Assembly (NCBI GenBank): GCA_003963005.1
Contig: RXJW01000133.1
Location: forward strand, 1-38,116
Length of the DNA stretch: 38,116 nt
Source: Burkholderiales bacterium
Lineage (GTDB): Bacteria > Pseudomonadota > Gammaproteobacteria > Burkholderiales > Burkholderiaceae_C
Reading direction: 5' to 3'
Positions 8,196-16,508 of this stretch are shown here, piece after piece (positions within the stretch are counted from its first letter, which is position 1; each line of letters opens with the position of its first letter). The position numbers and the translations under genes were made by a program. The notes under the pieces are model-generated. The model was given only the letters and a program-made list of their open reading frames with translations. It ran no database searches and had not been told where the DNA came from.

Positions 8196-9476
8196 GCGGC
8201 TGCGACGCAACGAGGCCGGGTCGATCTGCGGCGCCCGAGCCGGCCAGCCGAAGAAGCGCTGCACCTCGGCGCGCTTGGCCAGCGTGTCGCTCATGCCGAG
8301 GTTGATCAGCTCGCCGATGAAGCTCGGCTCGAACAGCAGATAGCTGACCAGCGCCGAACCGCTCATCGCCTTGCCCTTGCCGCTCACGCCGAAGGCGCGC
8401 AGCATCGCCCGCACCGAATGCGGCAGGCTGGCCTGGTGCTCGCTCGCCAGGTCGTCGAGCCGCCGGCTGGGCGCGATCACGAGCAGGTCGATCGGGCGCA
8501 GCGCCGATGCAGCCCGGGCCTCGCGGGGGAGCAGCGCGAGCGTGCGGTTGATGCGGCGCAGGCGCTCCACATCCACCGCCAGCGCGTCCAGGAAGATGTT
8601 GGACAGCGCATGGCCGGCGATCTGGGCCATGCTCGGGTGCTCCTGCGTGGCCACCGCACGCCGCCCCTCGGGCTCCTTCATCCGGCCCGCACCGATGACG
8701 AGGATGCGATCCGACCCCAGATGCACCGCCGGCGAAATCGGCGCGCTCTGGCGCATGGAGCCGTCGCCGAACCATTCGGGCAGGCCTTCCAGGTCCAGCA
8801 GCTCGGCAGGGAAGATGAACGGAATGGCTGACGACGCCATCAGGTGGCTCAGCGTCAAGCGCGTCTGCACCGCCATGCGCTGCTCGCGAAGCCAGGGCAC
8901 GACGTGGTGGTGGGTCTGGAAGAACGTGACGTGCTGGCCGGAGGTGTAGCTCGAACCGGTCAGGGCCAGCGCGCGCAGGTGGCCGGCATCGAGCATGGTC
9001 TCCAGGCGGTCCATGCTGAGGTAGCGGCTGAGCAGTTCGCGCAGCGGCTGGTTGTCCAGCAGGCTGCGTGGCCGGCTGCGCGTCCAGCGGGCCAGCGCCC
9101 AGCCCAGGCTGAGCATCGACAGCCAGCGGGCACCACTCTTGACCGCCTCGAAGGCATCGGCGCGGTAGATGTGCTCGACGTGCAGGCCTTGCCAGAGATG
9201 CAGCAGGCCATCGACCGCGCCGTCGAAATCATCCGCATGGCAGGCCAGCGTCGATGCATTGATCGCACCGGCCGAGGTGCCGCTGATGATGGGAAACGGG
9301 TTGGTCGTGATGCCGGCATCGCGCCGCAACTGCGCAATCGCCGCCAGCACGCCCACCTGGTAAGCCGCCCGCGCCCCACCGCCGGTCAGGATGAGTCCCG
9401 TGACCGCGGGCGGGCGAGCGAGGCCCGGCGCCTGGGACGCCGGCTTGGGCACGACATGCAGCATCGGCGAAATCAT
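8169..9476 (-). CDS. Patatin-like phospholipase family protein
   Basis: The 435-residue product is a patatin-type serine hydrolase, a lipid acyl hydrolase using a Ser-Asp dyad. The oxyanion loop is TGGGARAAYQ at about residues 31-40, the nucleophile S68 lies in SGTSAGA, and the catalytic D238 lies in FGDGSMRQSAP. All three motifs are intact, so it should be active. There is no clear signal peptide, so it is probably cytoplasmic or membrane-associated. ATG at 9476 is used; a second ATG four codons later is equally possible. It lies 15 bases downstream of the dnaE stop on the same strand, and co-transcription with dnaE is likely. The true lipid substrate is unknown. Confidence 0.88.
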   Translation of the reverse strand: MISPMLHVVPKPASQAPGLARPPAVTGLILTGGGARAAYQVGVLAAIAQLRRDAGITTNPFPIISGTSAGAINASTLACHADDFDGAVDGLLHLWQGLHVEHIYRADAFEAVKSGARWLSMLSLGWALARWTRSRPRSLLDNQPLRELLSRYLSMDRLETMLDAGHLRALALTGSSYTSGQHVTFFQTHHHVVPWLREQRMAVQTRLTLSHLMASSAIPFIFPAELLDLEGLPEWFGDGSMRQSAPISPAVHLGSDRILVIGAGRMKEPEGRRAVATQEHPSMAQIAGHALSNIFLDALAVDVERLRRINRTLALLPREARAASALRPIDLLVIAPSRRLDDLASEHQASLPHSVRAMLRAFGVSGKGKAMSGSALVSYLLFEPSFIGELINLGMSDTLAKRAEVQRFFGWPARAPQIDPASLRRSRSAGFAAGC

Positions 9477-9491
9477 CGCCGATGTGGGCCG

Positions 9492-12400
9492 TCAACTCAC
9501 CTCGTAAATGACCTCGGCCGCCGCGCCGAGCTTGGCCAGGGCTTCGTCAGCCGGCCAGAAGCGGCTCGCCTCACCCAACTCGACCAGCCAGCGGGCACCG
9601 ACGCGGCCGTCCTGCGGCTCGGCCTGCACCGCGACGCGCACCGGCAGCCCCAGCTTGCGCGTGCCGCCCTCGTCCGTCTCGACGGTTCGGGGCGGGAAGC
9701 GCTGCACGAGGTCGTGCACGAGCCCGGCGGTGCCGGCGTCGCTCAGCATCAGGTGGCGCCCGAACCGTGCGCGCGCGGCCGCCAGGCTCCACACGGCCTG
9801 CACGTTCATGCGCAGCCCGCCGGAGAAGCGGTCGTTCTGCACCTTGCCCTGGGCGATGATGAGCTCGTCCTCGGCCAGCAGCTCCTTGTTGGCGTTCAGC
9901 AGTTCCTCGTTGGCCACCGCCTCGATCGCGTCGCTCTTGTCGTCGAGCTTGAAGATGCCGACCCGCCCGCGCTGGCCATTGATGATGCGCATGCCGCTGA
10001 CGATGCCGGCCACCAGCACCGGGTCGCGGCTGTCCTGCAGGTCGGCGATCTGGCGCTTGACGATGCGCCGCACCTCGGCGCCGCTCTGGTCGAACAGGTG
10101 GCCGGAGAGGTAGAAGCCGATGGCGGTCTTTTCGAGAGACAGCCGCTCCTTGATGCTCCACGGTGCCGCGTCGACGAGGTCCGGTTCGGCCGTGGACGAC
10201 GCATGCGAATCGCCGAAGTCGAACAGCCCGCCCTGGTCGGCATTCGCCTCGGTCGTTTCGGCGTGGGTGTAGCCCCGCCCGACGCTGGCCAGCAGCTTTG
10301 ACCGCTCCGGGTGGATGCTGTCGAAGGCGCCGGCCTTGATCAGCGCCTCCACGACCCGCTTGTTGACGGCCTTGCGGTCCACCCGCAGGCAGAAATCAAA
10401 GAAGCTCAGGAAGGGCCCGCCCGCCTCGCGCGCCGCGATGATGGCCTCGATGGCGCCCCGGCCCGTGCCCTTGACGGCGCCCAGGCCGTAGTTCACGAGG
10501 CGGTCGGACAGCGGCTCGAACCGGTACTGGCCCTTGTTGACGCAGGGCGGCTGGAACTCGATGCCGAACAGCTTGGCGTCATTGAGCAACACCTTGAGCT
10601 TGTCGGTGTCGTCCATTTCGATGGTCATGTTCGCGGCGTAGAACTCGGCCGTGTAGTGCGTCTTGAGCCACGCGGTGTGGTAGCTCAGCAGCGCATAGGC
10701 CGCCGCGTGCGACTTGTTGAAGCCGTAGCCTGCGAACTTCTCCATCAGGTCGAACACTTCATCGGCCTTGGCCTGGTCGATGCCCTTCTCCGCGGCCCCC
10801 TTGCGGAAGATCTCGCGGTGCATGGCCATCTCCTCGGCCTTCTTCTTGCCCATCGCACGGCGCAGCATGTCCGCGCCGCCGAGGCTGTAGCCGCCCAGCA
10901 CCTGGGCGGCCTGCATGACCTGCTCCTGGTACACGAAGACGCCGTAGGTTTCCTCCAGCACCTGCCCGAGCAGCGGGTGCGGGTACTCGATGGCCTCCTT
11001 GCCGTGCTTGCGCGCGACGAAGGACGGAATCAGGTCCATCGGCCCCGGGCGGTACAGCGACACGAGGGCGATCAGGTCCTCGAAGCGCGACGGCCGCGCA
11101 TCCTTCAGCAGGCGCTGCATGCCGGGCGATTCGAACTGGAACACGCTCTCCGACAACCCCTTGCCGAACAGGTCGAAGGTCTTGCGGTCGTTCAACGGCA
11201 CGGTGGCCCAGTCGAAATCCTGCCGGTCGGCGTGGCGGGCGACGATGAAGGCCTTGGCGAGCTCCAGGATGGTCAGCGTGGCGAGGCCCAGGAAGTCGAA
11301 CTTCACGAGGCCGATGGCCTCCACGTCGTCCTTGTCGAACTGGCTGACCGCGCTGGTCGAGCCGGGCTGCTGGTACTGCGGGCAGAAGTCGGTGATCTTG
11401 CCCGGCGCGATCAGCACACCGCCCGCGTGCATGCCGATGGAGCGCACCGTGCCCTCGACGCGTGCCGCCATCTCCAGCAGGCCGGCGACTTCCTCGTCGG
11501 ACTTCTCCCGCTCCTCGATCTCGGGCGACTCGTGCCGCGCATAGACCATCTTGGCCTTGTCGGGGTCGAAATCGGGCGGCAGCTTGGCCAGCGTCACCGT
11601 CTTGCCCGGTGGCGCCGGCACGAGCTTGGCGATGGAGTCGACATGCCCGAAGCCCATGCCCAGCACGCGGCCGATGTCACGCAGCGCGCCCTTGGCGGCC
11701 ATGGTGCCGAACGTCGCGATCTGGCTGACCGCCGGCCGGCCGTACTTGTCCTTCACATACTCGATGACGCGGTCACGGTTGCCCTGGCAGAAGTCGATGT
11801 CGAAGTCGGGCATCGACACCCGCTCAGGGTTCAGGAAGCGCTCGAACAGCAGGTTGTAGCGCAGCGGGTCCAGGTCGGTGATGAGCAGCGCGTAGGCCAC
11901 CAACGAGCCTGCGCCCGAGCCCCGGCCCGGGCCGACCGGGCAGCCGTTTTCCTTGGCCCAGCGGATGAAGTCCGACACGATCAGGAAATAGCCCGGGAAG
12001 CCCATCTTGATGATGGTGTTCAGCTCGAACTCCAGCCGCTCCACGTAGCGCGGGCGCTCTTTATCGCGCTCGGCCTCGTCCGGGAAGAGGTGCACCAGCC
12101 GCGCCTTCAGGCCGTCGTGGCTCAGTTCGCGGAAGTACTGCTCCATCGGCATCGGTGTGCCGTCTTCGAGCAGGGGCGTCGGGAAGTTGGGCAGTTGCGG
12201 CTTGCCGAGCACCAGGGTCAGCGAGCAGCGGCGCGCGATCTCGACGGTGTTCTGGATGGCGCTCGGGATGTCCTTGAACAGCGCCCGCATCTCCGCTTGC
12301 GTCTTGAAGTACTGGCTCGGCAGGAAGCGTTTGATGCGCTTCGGGTTGGCCAGCGTCTCGCCCTCGGCCACACAGACGCGCGCCTCGTGCGCCTCGAAGT

Positions 12401-13049
12401 CTTCCTCGGCCAGGAACTGAATGGGGTGCGTGGCCACGACGGGCAGGCCCAGCTCGGCCGCGAGCGGCACGCTGGCCTGCACCAGGGCTTCCTGCCCCGG
12501 GAGGCCCGCACGCTGCAGCTCGATGTAGAAGCGCCCCGGGAAGGTTGCGGACAGTCGCTCAGCCCATTCGCGCGCCCGCGGCTTGTCGCCCTGCAGCAGC
12601 GCCTGGCCGAGGCCGCCCAGCTGCGCGCCGGACAGGCAGATCAGCCCGCCGCCGAGTTCCTGCAGCCATTCCCACTTGAGGCAGGCCTGGTTGCGCTGCA
12701 CGTTCTCGATCCAGGCGCGCGACAGCAGCTCGCTCAGGTTCAGGTAGCCCTGGCGGTCCTGCACCAGCAGCAGCAGGCGTGTCGGCGGCTTGTCGGTGGC
12801 GTCGGACTCCAGCCAGCAATCGGCGCCGAGGATGGGCTGCACGCCCTTCTTGCGCATCGCCGAGTAGAACTTGATGCCGCCGAACAGGTTGGCGAGATCG
12901 GTGATCGCCGCGGCGACCTGGCCATCCTTGGCCGCCGCAGCAGCTGCATCATCGGTACGCAGGGTGCCGTCCACCACCGAGAACTCGGTGTGCATGCGCA
13001 GGTGGACGAAGGGCAGTTCGGGGGCGGTCGTGTCGGCGTTGTCGGGCAT
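9492..13049 (-). CDS. dnaE: DNA polymerase III subunit alpha
   Basis: This is the catalytic subunit of the replicative polymerase. The 1185-residue product is the usual DnaE1 length. It starts with the PHP domain (HLRMHTEFSVVDG, residues 17-29). The palm has the catalytic aspartates D417 and D419 in MPDFDIDF (413-420) and D585 in KFDFLGL. The fingers and (HhH)2 region follow, with RPGPMDLIPSF and GYGFNKSHAAAYALLSY, then an OB-fold in the C-terminal part. The start at 13049 gives the normal short N-terminal extension before the PHP domain. A TACAAT hexamer on the minus strand lies only 6 bases before the ATG. The upstream same-strand gene is 60 bases away, so it may also be read through from there. 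Confidence 0.98.
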   Translation of the reverse strand: MPDNADTTAPELPFVHLRMHTEFSVVDGTLRTDDAAAAAAKDGQVAAAITDLANLFGGIKFYSAMRKKGVQPILGADCWLESDATDKPPTRLLLLVQDRQGYLNLSELLSRAWIENVQRNQACLKWEWLQELGGGLICLSGAQLGGLGQALLQGDKPRAREWAERLSATFPGRFYIELQRAGLPGQEALVQASVPLAAELGLPVVATHPIQFLAEEDFEAHEARVCVAEGETLANPKRIKRFLPSQYFKTQAEMRALFKDIPSAIQNTVEIARRCSLTLVLGKPQLPNFPTPLLEDGTPMPMEQYFRELSHDGLKARLVHLFPDEAERDKERPRYVERLEFELNTIIKMGFPGYFLIVSDFIRWAKENGCPVGPGRGSGAGSLVAYALLITDLDPLRYNLLFERFLNPERVSMPDFDIDFCQGNRDRVIEYVKDKYGRPAVSQIATFGTMAAKGALRDIGRVLGMGFGHVDSIAKLVPAPPGKTVTLAKLPPDFDPDKAKMVYARHESPEIEEREKSDEEVAGLLEMAARVEGTVRSIGMHAGGVLIAPGKITDFCPQYQQPGSTSAVSQFDKDDVEAIGLVKFDFLGLATLTILELAKAFIVARHADRQDFDWATVPLNDRKTFDLFGKGLSESVFQFESPGMQRLLKDARPSRFEDLIALVSLYRPGPMDLIPSFVARKHGKEAIEYPHPLLGQVLEETYGVFVYQEQVMQAAQVLGGYSLGGADMLRRAMGKKKAEEMAMHREIFRKGAAEKGIDQAKADEVFDLMEKFAGYGFNKSHAAAYALLSYHTAWLKTHYTAEFYAANMTIEMDDTDKLKVLLNDAKLFGIEFQPPCVNKGQYRFEPLSDRLVNYGLGAVKGTGRGAIEAIIAAREAGGPFLSFFDFCLRVDRKAVNKRVVEALIKAGAFDSIHPERSKLLASVGRGYTHAETTEANADQGGLFDFGDSHASSTAEPDLVDAAPWSIKERLSLEKTAIGFYLSGHLFDQSGAEVRRIVKRQIADLQDSRDPVLVAGIVSGMRIINGQRGRVGIFKLDDKSDAIEAVANEELLNANKELLAEDELIIAQGKVQNDRFSGGLRMNVQAVWSLAAARARFGRHLMLSDAGTAGLVHDLVQRFPPRTVETDEGGTRKLGLPVRVAVQAEPQDGRVGARWLVELGEASRFWPADEALAKLGAAAEVIYEVS

Positions 13050-13055
13050 GGACCG

Positions 13056-13061
13056 ATTGTA
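13056..13061 (-). promoter_or_regulatory. Possible -10 element just before dnaE
   Basis: On the minus strand the bases read TACAAT, a good sigma-70 -10 hexamer in otherwise very GC-rich sequence, ending 6 bases before the dnaE ATG. No convincing -35 is seen 16-18 bases upstream. If used, transcription would start at or near the ATG and give a leaderless or near-leaderless message. Confidence 0.3.
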
Positions 13062-13109
13062 GGAAGCCGCCGCGCCGGCCCGGGCGACGATGCGCCTGCG
13101 GCGCCGGTG

Positions 13110-14123
13110 TCAGCCGAAGGCGATGGAGGCCAGCACGACCTGGTTGCCGCCGCGGCGCTGGGCCTCGTGGACCGCCGCCTCGCTGGCGGCCATCAGCTCG
13201 TCCTGGCGCGACGCCGTGTGCGGGAAGCTGGACACGCCCATCGAGATGGACAGGCCGAGGTCCTGGCCATTGAGCACGACGATCTGCGCGGCGCACTGGC
13301 GGCGCAGTTGCTCCATGCGGGCATGCGCCGTGGCCAGGCCCACGCCCGAGAGCAGCACCGCAAAGCGCTGCGCCCCGATGCGGCAAGCCGAGTCCATCGC
13401 CCGGGTGTTGGCGCGCAGCATGCGGCCGATGCCTTCAAGCAGGCGCTGCTGGGCTTCGTCGCCGAGGCTGGCGATGGCGGGGGACGCATCCAGCGCGATG
13501 ACGACGAGCGCGAACTCCCGGTGCTCGCGTGACGACAGGTCGATCTCCCGCAGCAACTGGTCGTCGAACTGGGCCCGCATGTACAGGCCGGAGACCTCAT
13601 CCCGACCCGAACCCTGCTGCAACTCGCGCCGGATCTGCTCGATCGCGCTTTGCTGCTGCTCGATCTGCGCCAGGGCGCGCTGCAAATGAGCTTCGCGCTG
13701 GCGCTCCTCCGTGCGTTCGTGCCAGACGGCCAGCAGGAATTCCGAGCCCAGGGCCAGCCGCGTAACGCTGAACTCGCGCCGGCGCCCGCCCACTTCCAGC
13801 TTGTGCTCGCTGACCACCGGGAAGCGCTGCGCCATCACGGTCTGTTCCACGCGGCGCAGAGCCGTGGTTTCGTCCGGGCGCAGCAGTTCGGCGTCGGTGT
13901 GGCCGACCACCACGTCTTTCTGGAACATCTGCGCGAGACCGGCCGTCGCAAAGACGTAACGCCCCGTAGCGACCGACTTGATCGCGGCCTGGCTGCCCAA
14001 GGGCTCGATCAACGCGACCAACCCGGCCAGCGCTTCGCCGCTCAGGTTGGCATGTGCCGCCAGCCAATGCGCCAGGCTGCCGGGTTGCGGCTCCATCGCG
14101 GTTGGGTCGGCAGTGATGTCCAT
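13110..14123 (-). CDS. PAS and degenerate GGDEF protein, probable c-di-GMP receptor
   Basis: The 337-residue product has a PAS-like domain (about residues 45-130, with GRYVFATAGLAQMF and EFSVTRLALGSEFLLAVWHERT). A coiled-coil linker (about 138-172, Gln/Glu-rich) and a GGDEF-fold domain (about 175-330) follow. The active site is ruined: the GG(D/E)EF loop reads GAQRF (250-254), the metal-binding Asp of the DxDxFK strand is A210, and the LxNR asparagine is M182. The allosteric I-site RxxD is intact as R241-A-M-D244, exactly five residues before the loop. By analogy with degenerate GGDEF receptors such as PopA and PelD, I infer that it binds c-di-GMP and does not make it. No membrane helix. It lies 60 bases upstream of dnaE on the same strand. 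Confidence 0.8.
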   Translation of the reverse strand: MDITADPTAMEPQPGSLAHWLAAHANLSGEALAGLVALIEPLGSQAAIKSVATGRYVFATAGLAQMFQKDVVVGHTDAELLRPDETTALRRVEQTVMAQRFPVVSEHKLEVGGRRREFSVTRLALGSEFLLAVWHERTEERQREAHLQRALAQIEQQQSAIEQIRRELQQGSGRDEVSGLYMRAQFDDQLLREIDLSSREHREFALVVIALDASPAIASLGDEAQQRLLEGIGRMLRANTRAMDSACRIGAQRFAVLLSGVGLATAHARMEQLRRQCAAQIVVLNGQDLGLSISMGVSSFPHTASRQDELMAASEAAVHEAQRRGGNQVVLASIAFG

Positions 14124-14334
14124 GAGCTCGAATTCTTGAGGCGGTCATGCGCGCGCGAACAGCCGCCACGCAGCGCCGAGTTATTCGGGGAATGTAGTGG
14201 GGCCAAACCCGGGCCAGCAAGGCCGGGCAACCCCGCGAATCAGGCCTCCCCCCTAGAAGGCCGTGCAACGGTCGGGATCCTACCGAGTTTCGCTGCAGGC
14301 ACCCACGACAATGCCGGGCTTCTGAGGGACGGGT

Positions 14335-15555
14335 ATGCAGGGATTCGACGTGGTGGTGGTGGGCGCAGGCGCGGCAGGCCTGTTCTGCGGGGGGCGCGCC
14401 GGCCAGCAAGGCCAGCGCGTGCTGCTGATCGACCACGCCACCAAGGTGGCTGAAAAAATTCGTATCTCGGGAGGGGGGCGGTGCAATTTCACGAACCGTG
14501 AGGTCGGACCGGGCAACTTCCTGTCCGAGAACCCCGCCTTCTGCCGCTCGGCGCTGGCGCGCTACACGCCCCAGGACTTCATCAAGCTGGTGCAGTCCCA
14601 CGGCATCGCCTTCCACGAAAAGCACAAGGGCCAGCTGTTCTGCGATGACTCGGCCGAGCAGATCATCCGCATGCTGCTCCAGGCCTGCGAGGCCGGTGGC
14701 GTCACCCGCTGGCAGCCCTGCACCGTGGCCGACGTGCGGCAGTTGCCGGACGGCGGCTTCGAGCTGGACACCAGCCAGGGACCGGTGCGCACCCGGCGGC
14801 TTGTGGTCGCCACCGGGGGGCTGCCCGTGCCGAAGATCGGCGCCAGCGACTGGGGCCTGCGCCTGGCGCAGCGTTTCGGGCACGCGATCGTCGATCCCCG
14901 CCCCGCCCTCGTGCCGCTGACCTTCGACCCGGACGCCTGGGCGCCATTCGCCGCGCTGGCGGGTTTGGCGCTGCCCGTGGAAGTGTCCTGCGGCAGCGGC
15001 AAGGCGCGCGCCCGGTTCCTGGAAGACCTGCTGTTCACCCACCGAGGGCTGAGCGGACCCGCCATCCTGCAGATTTCCAGCTATCGAACGAACAACGATC
15101 AGCCGCTGCAGATCAACCTGGCCCCGGAGCTGACGCTGGACCGGGATCTGGTCGAAGCCAAGGCCACATCGCGCCGGCAATTGGGCAACGAGCTGGCCGC
15201 CCGCCTTCCGCAGCGTTTGGCCGCAGCCTGGCTGGAGCGATCCGGCCTGGACGCATCCCGGACGATGCCGGAGTGCCGCGATGCCGACCTCCAACGCCTC
15301 GGCCGAAGCGTCCACGAGTGGCAACTGCTGCCCAGCGGCGACGAAGGCTGGCGCAAGGCCGAAGTCATGCGCGGGGGCGTCAGCACCCGGGACCTCAGCT
15401 CCCAGACATTGGAAAGCCGGCGCGTGCCGGGGCTCTATTTCATCGGCGAGGTCGTCGATGTGACCGGGTGGCTGGGCGGCTACAACTTCCAGTGGGCCTG
15501 GGCCAGCGCAGCCGCCTGCGCCGAGGCCTTGGCAGCGGGTGCGAACGCTGCCTGA
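14335..15555 (+). CDS. HI0933/YhiN-family FAD-dependent oxidoreductase
   Basis: The 406-residue product is a flavoprotein of the HI0933 (BaiN/YhiN) family, whose members bind FAD and NAD(P)H; physiological substrates are mostly unknown. The N-terminal Rossmann motif is VVGAGAAGLFCG, with G10-x-G12-x-x-G15. The family hallmark ISGGGRCNFTN follows at about residues 44-54. The central part has VVATGGLPVPKIGASDWG, and the C terminus ends in VVDVTGWLGGYNFQWAWAS, a second FAD-contact region. A purine-rich SD (GAGGGA) precedes the ATG. The 211-base gap upstream (14124-14334) is shared with the divergent PAS/GGDEF gene and must hold both promoters; I see no clear consensus in it. The next gene, rpsU, has its own promoter. 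Confidence 0.88.
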   Translation: MQGFDVVVVGAGAAGLFCGGRAGQQGQRVLLIDHATKVAEKIRISGGGRCNFTNREVGPGNFLSENPAFCRSALARYTPQDFIKLVQSHGIAFHEKHKGQLFCDDSAEQIIRMLLQACEAGGVTRWQPCTVADVRQLPDGGFELDTSQGPVRTRRLVVATGGLPVPKIGASDWGLRLAQRFGHAIVDPRPALVPLTFDPDAWAPFAALAGLALPVEVSCGSGKARARFLEDLLFTHRGLSGPAILQISSYRTNNDQPLQINLAPELTLDRDLVEAKATSRRQLGNELAARLPQRLAAAWLERSGLDASRTMPECRDADLQRLGRSVHEWQLLPSGDEGWRKAEVMRGGVSTRDLSSQTLESRRVPGLYFIGEVVDVTGWLGGYNFQWAWASAAACAEALAAGANAA

Positions 15556-15562
15556 GCAAATC

Positions 15563-15592
15563 TTGGCAAGTCCTTGATTTCCCGGCTACAAT
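15563..15592 (+). promoter_or_regulatory. Sigma-70 promoter of rpsU
   Basis: A -35 box TTGGCA (15563-15568) and a -10 box TACAAT (15587-15592) are separated by 18 bases and stand out in GC-rich DNA. Transcription should begin near 15600, giving a leader of about 120 bases before the rpsU ATG. The long leader could hold regulatory structure, but I see no recognised motif in it. Confidence 0.6.
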
Positions 15593-15721
15593 CCTCGGCT
15601 TTGCTGGCAAACCCGCGCGTCGATTCGCTGCCTGTCACTCAAAACGAAGAAAGTGACGCAGTAATCCGGAACCTGCTGCTGATCTTGGCCGCGAACACCG
15701 AGCGCAATCTGAAGGAAATAC

Positions 15722-15934
15722 ATGACCACCATCCGCGTCAAGGAAAACGAGCCGTTCGACGTCGCCCTGCGCCGCTTCAAGCGCACCATCGAAAAGCTGG
15801 GCCTGCTGACCGAACTCCGCGCCCGCGAGTTCTACGAGAAGCCCACCGCCGAGCGCAAGCGCAAGAAGGCCGCGGCCGTCAAGCGCCACTACAAGCGCGT
15901 GCGCAGCATGCAGCTGCCCAAGAAGCTGTACTGA
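15722..15934 (+). CDS. rpsU: 30S ribosomal protein S21
   Basis: S21 is a small, very basic protein of the 30S subunit that helps base pairing between mRNA and the 3' end of 16S rRNA. The 70-residue product has the standard length and sequence: [18 protein letters not shown] at residues 4-21, then a long basic helix with [20 protein letters not shown]. An AAGGA Shine-Dalgarno sits just before the ATG. It has its own promoter, and two hairpins follow it, the second a classical terminator. In many proteobacteria rpsU leads dnaG and rpoD; here yqeY follows, but neither dnaG nor rpoD does. Confidence 0.98.
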
Positions 15935-15951
15935 TCGTCTCTGACGCGACC

Positions 15952-15974
15952 CGGAACCGCCCACCGCGGTTCCG
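15952..15974 (+). terminator. First hairpin after rpsU
   Basis: A perfect 9-base inverted repeat (CGGAACCGC at 15952-15960 with GCGGTTCCG at 15966-15974) with a 5-base loop lies 18 bases after the rpsU stop. No T run follows it directly. It may be an mRNA-protecting stem acting with the stronger terminator just downstream. Confidence 0.5.
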
Positions 15975-15983
15975 CTGAACTCC

Positions 15984-16023
15984 AAAACCCGCCACAGGAC
16001 GCTGTCGCGGGTTTTTGTCTTTT
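15984..16023 (+). terminator. Intrinsic terminator after rpsU
   Basis: AAAACCCGCCACAG (15984-15997) pairs with CTGTCGCGGGTTTT (16002-16015) with one mismatch around a GACG loop. A T-rich tail follows to 16023. This is a strong intrinsic terminator. It lies between rpsU and yqeY, so yqeY is made from partial read-through or from a separate start. Confidence 0.8.
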
Positions 16024-16051
16024 CGAATGTCCTCCTGAACCGGACCGCCCC

Positions 16052-16498
16052 ATGAGCCTGAAAGACCGCATCACCGAAGACATGAAGGCCGCGATGCGCG
16101 CCAAGGAAGCCGACCGCCTGCTGACCATCCGCGGCCTCCTGGCTGCCGTGAAGCAGAAGGAAGTCGACGAGCGCATCACGGTCGACGACGCCGCGCTGGT
16201 CGCCATCGTCGACAAGCTCGTCAAGCAGCGCAAGGACTCGATCAGCCAGTTCGCCGCCGCCGGCCGCGACGACCTCGTCGCCAAGGAAACCGCCGAACTC
16301 GCCATCCTGCAGACCTACCTGCCCGAGCGCCTGAGCGCCGAAGCCGTGGCCGAGAAGGTCGCAGCGATCGTCGCCGAACTCGGTGCCAGCGGCCCCGGCG
16401 ACATGGGCAAGGTCATGGCCGCCGCCAAGGCAGCCCTCGGGAACAGCGCCGAGATGAGCGCCGTGTCTGCCGCCGTCAAGGCCGCCCTGGCCAAGTAA
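16052..16498 (+). CDS. yqeY: GatB/YqeY domain protein
   Basis: The 148-residue product matches the stand-alone YqeY family, related to the C-terminal tRNA-binding tail of the GatB amidotransferase subunit. It starts SLKDRITEDMKAAMRAKE and has LRTIRGLLAA-like helix sequence, KQRKDSISQFAAAGR and LQTYLPERLS, then the small helical tail domain (GPGDMGKVMAAAK). Family members are thought to bind RNA or tRNA, but the precise role is not settled. Position after rpsU is a conserved feature in betaproteobacteria. No strong Shine-Dalgarno is seen before the ATG, and a terminator lies between it and rpsU, so expression may be low. It ends 10 bases before the next gene, which is probably co-transcribed. 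Confidence 0.9.
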   Translation: MSLKDRITEDMKAAMRAKEADRLLTIRGLLAAVKQKEVDERITVDDAALVAIVDKLVKQRKDSISQFAAAGRDDLVAKETAELAILQTYLPERLSAEAVAEKVAAIVAELGASGPGDMGKVMAAAKAALGNSAEMSAVSAAVKAALAK

Positions 16499-16508
16499 GG
16501 AGCCTGCC

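Noticed and set aside
10311..13532. A very long open frame antisense to dnaE
   Set aside because: High-GC coding strands commonly leave long stop-free antisense frames. The translation is low-complexity and resembles no family, while dnaE on the other strand is certain.
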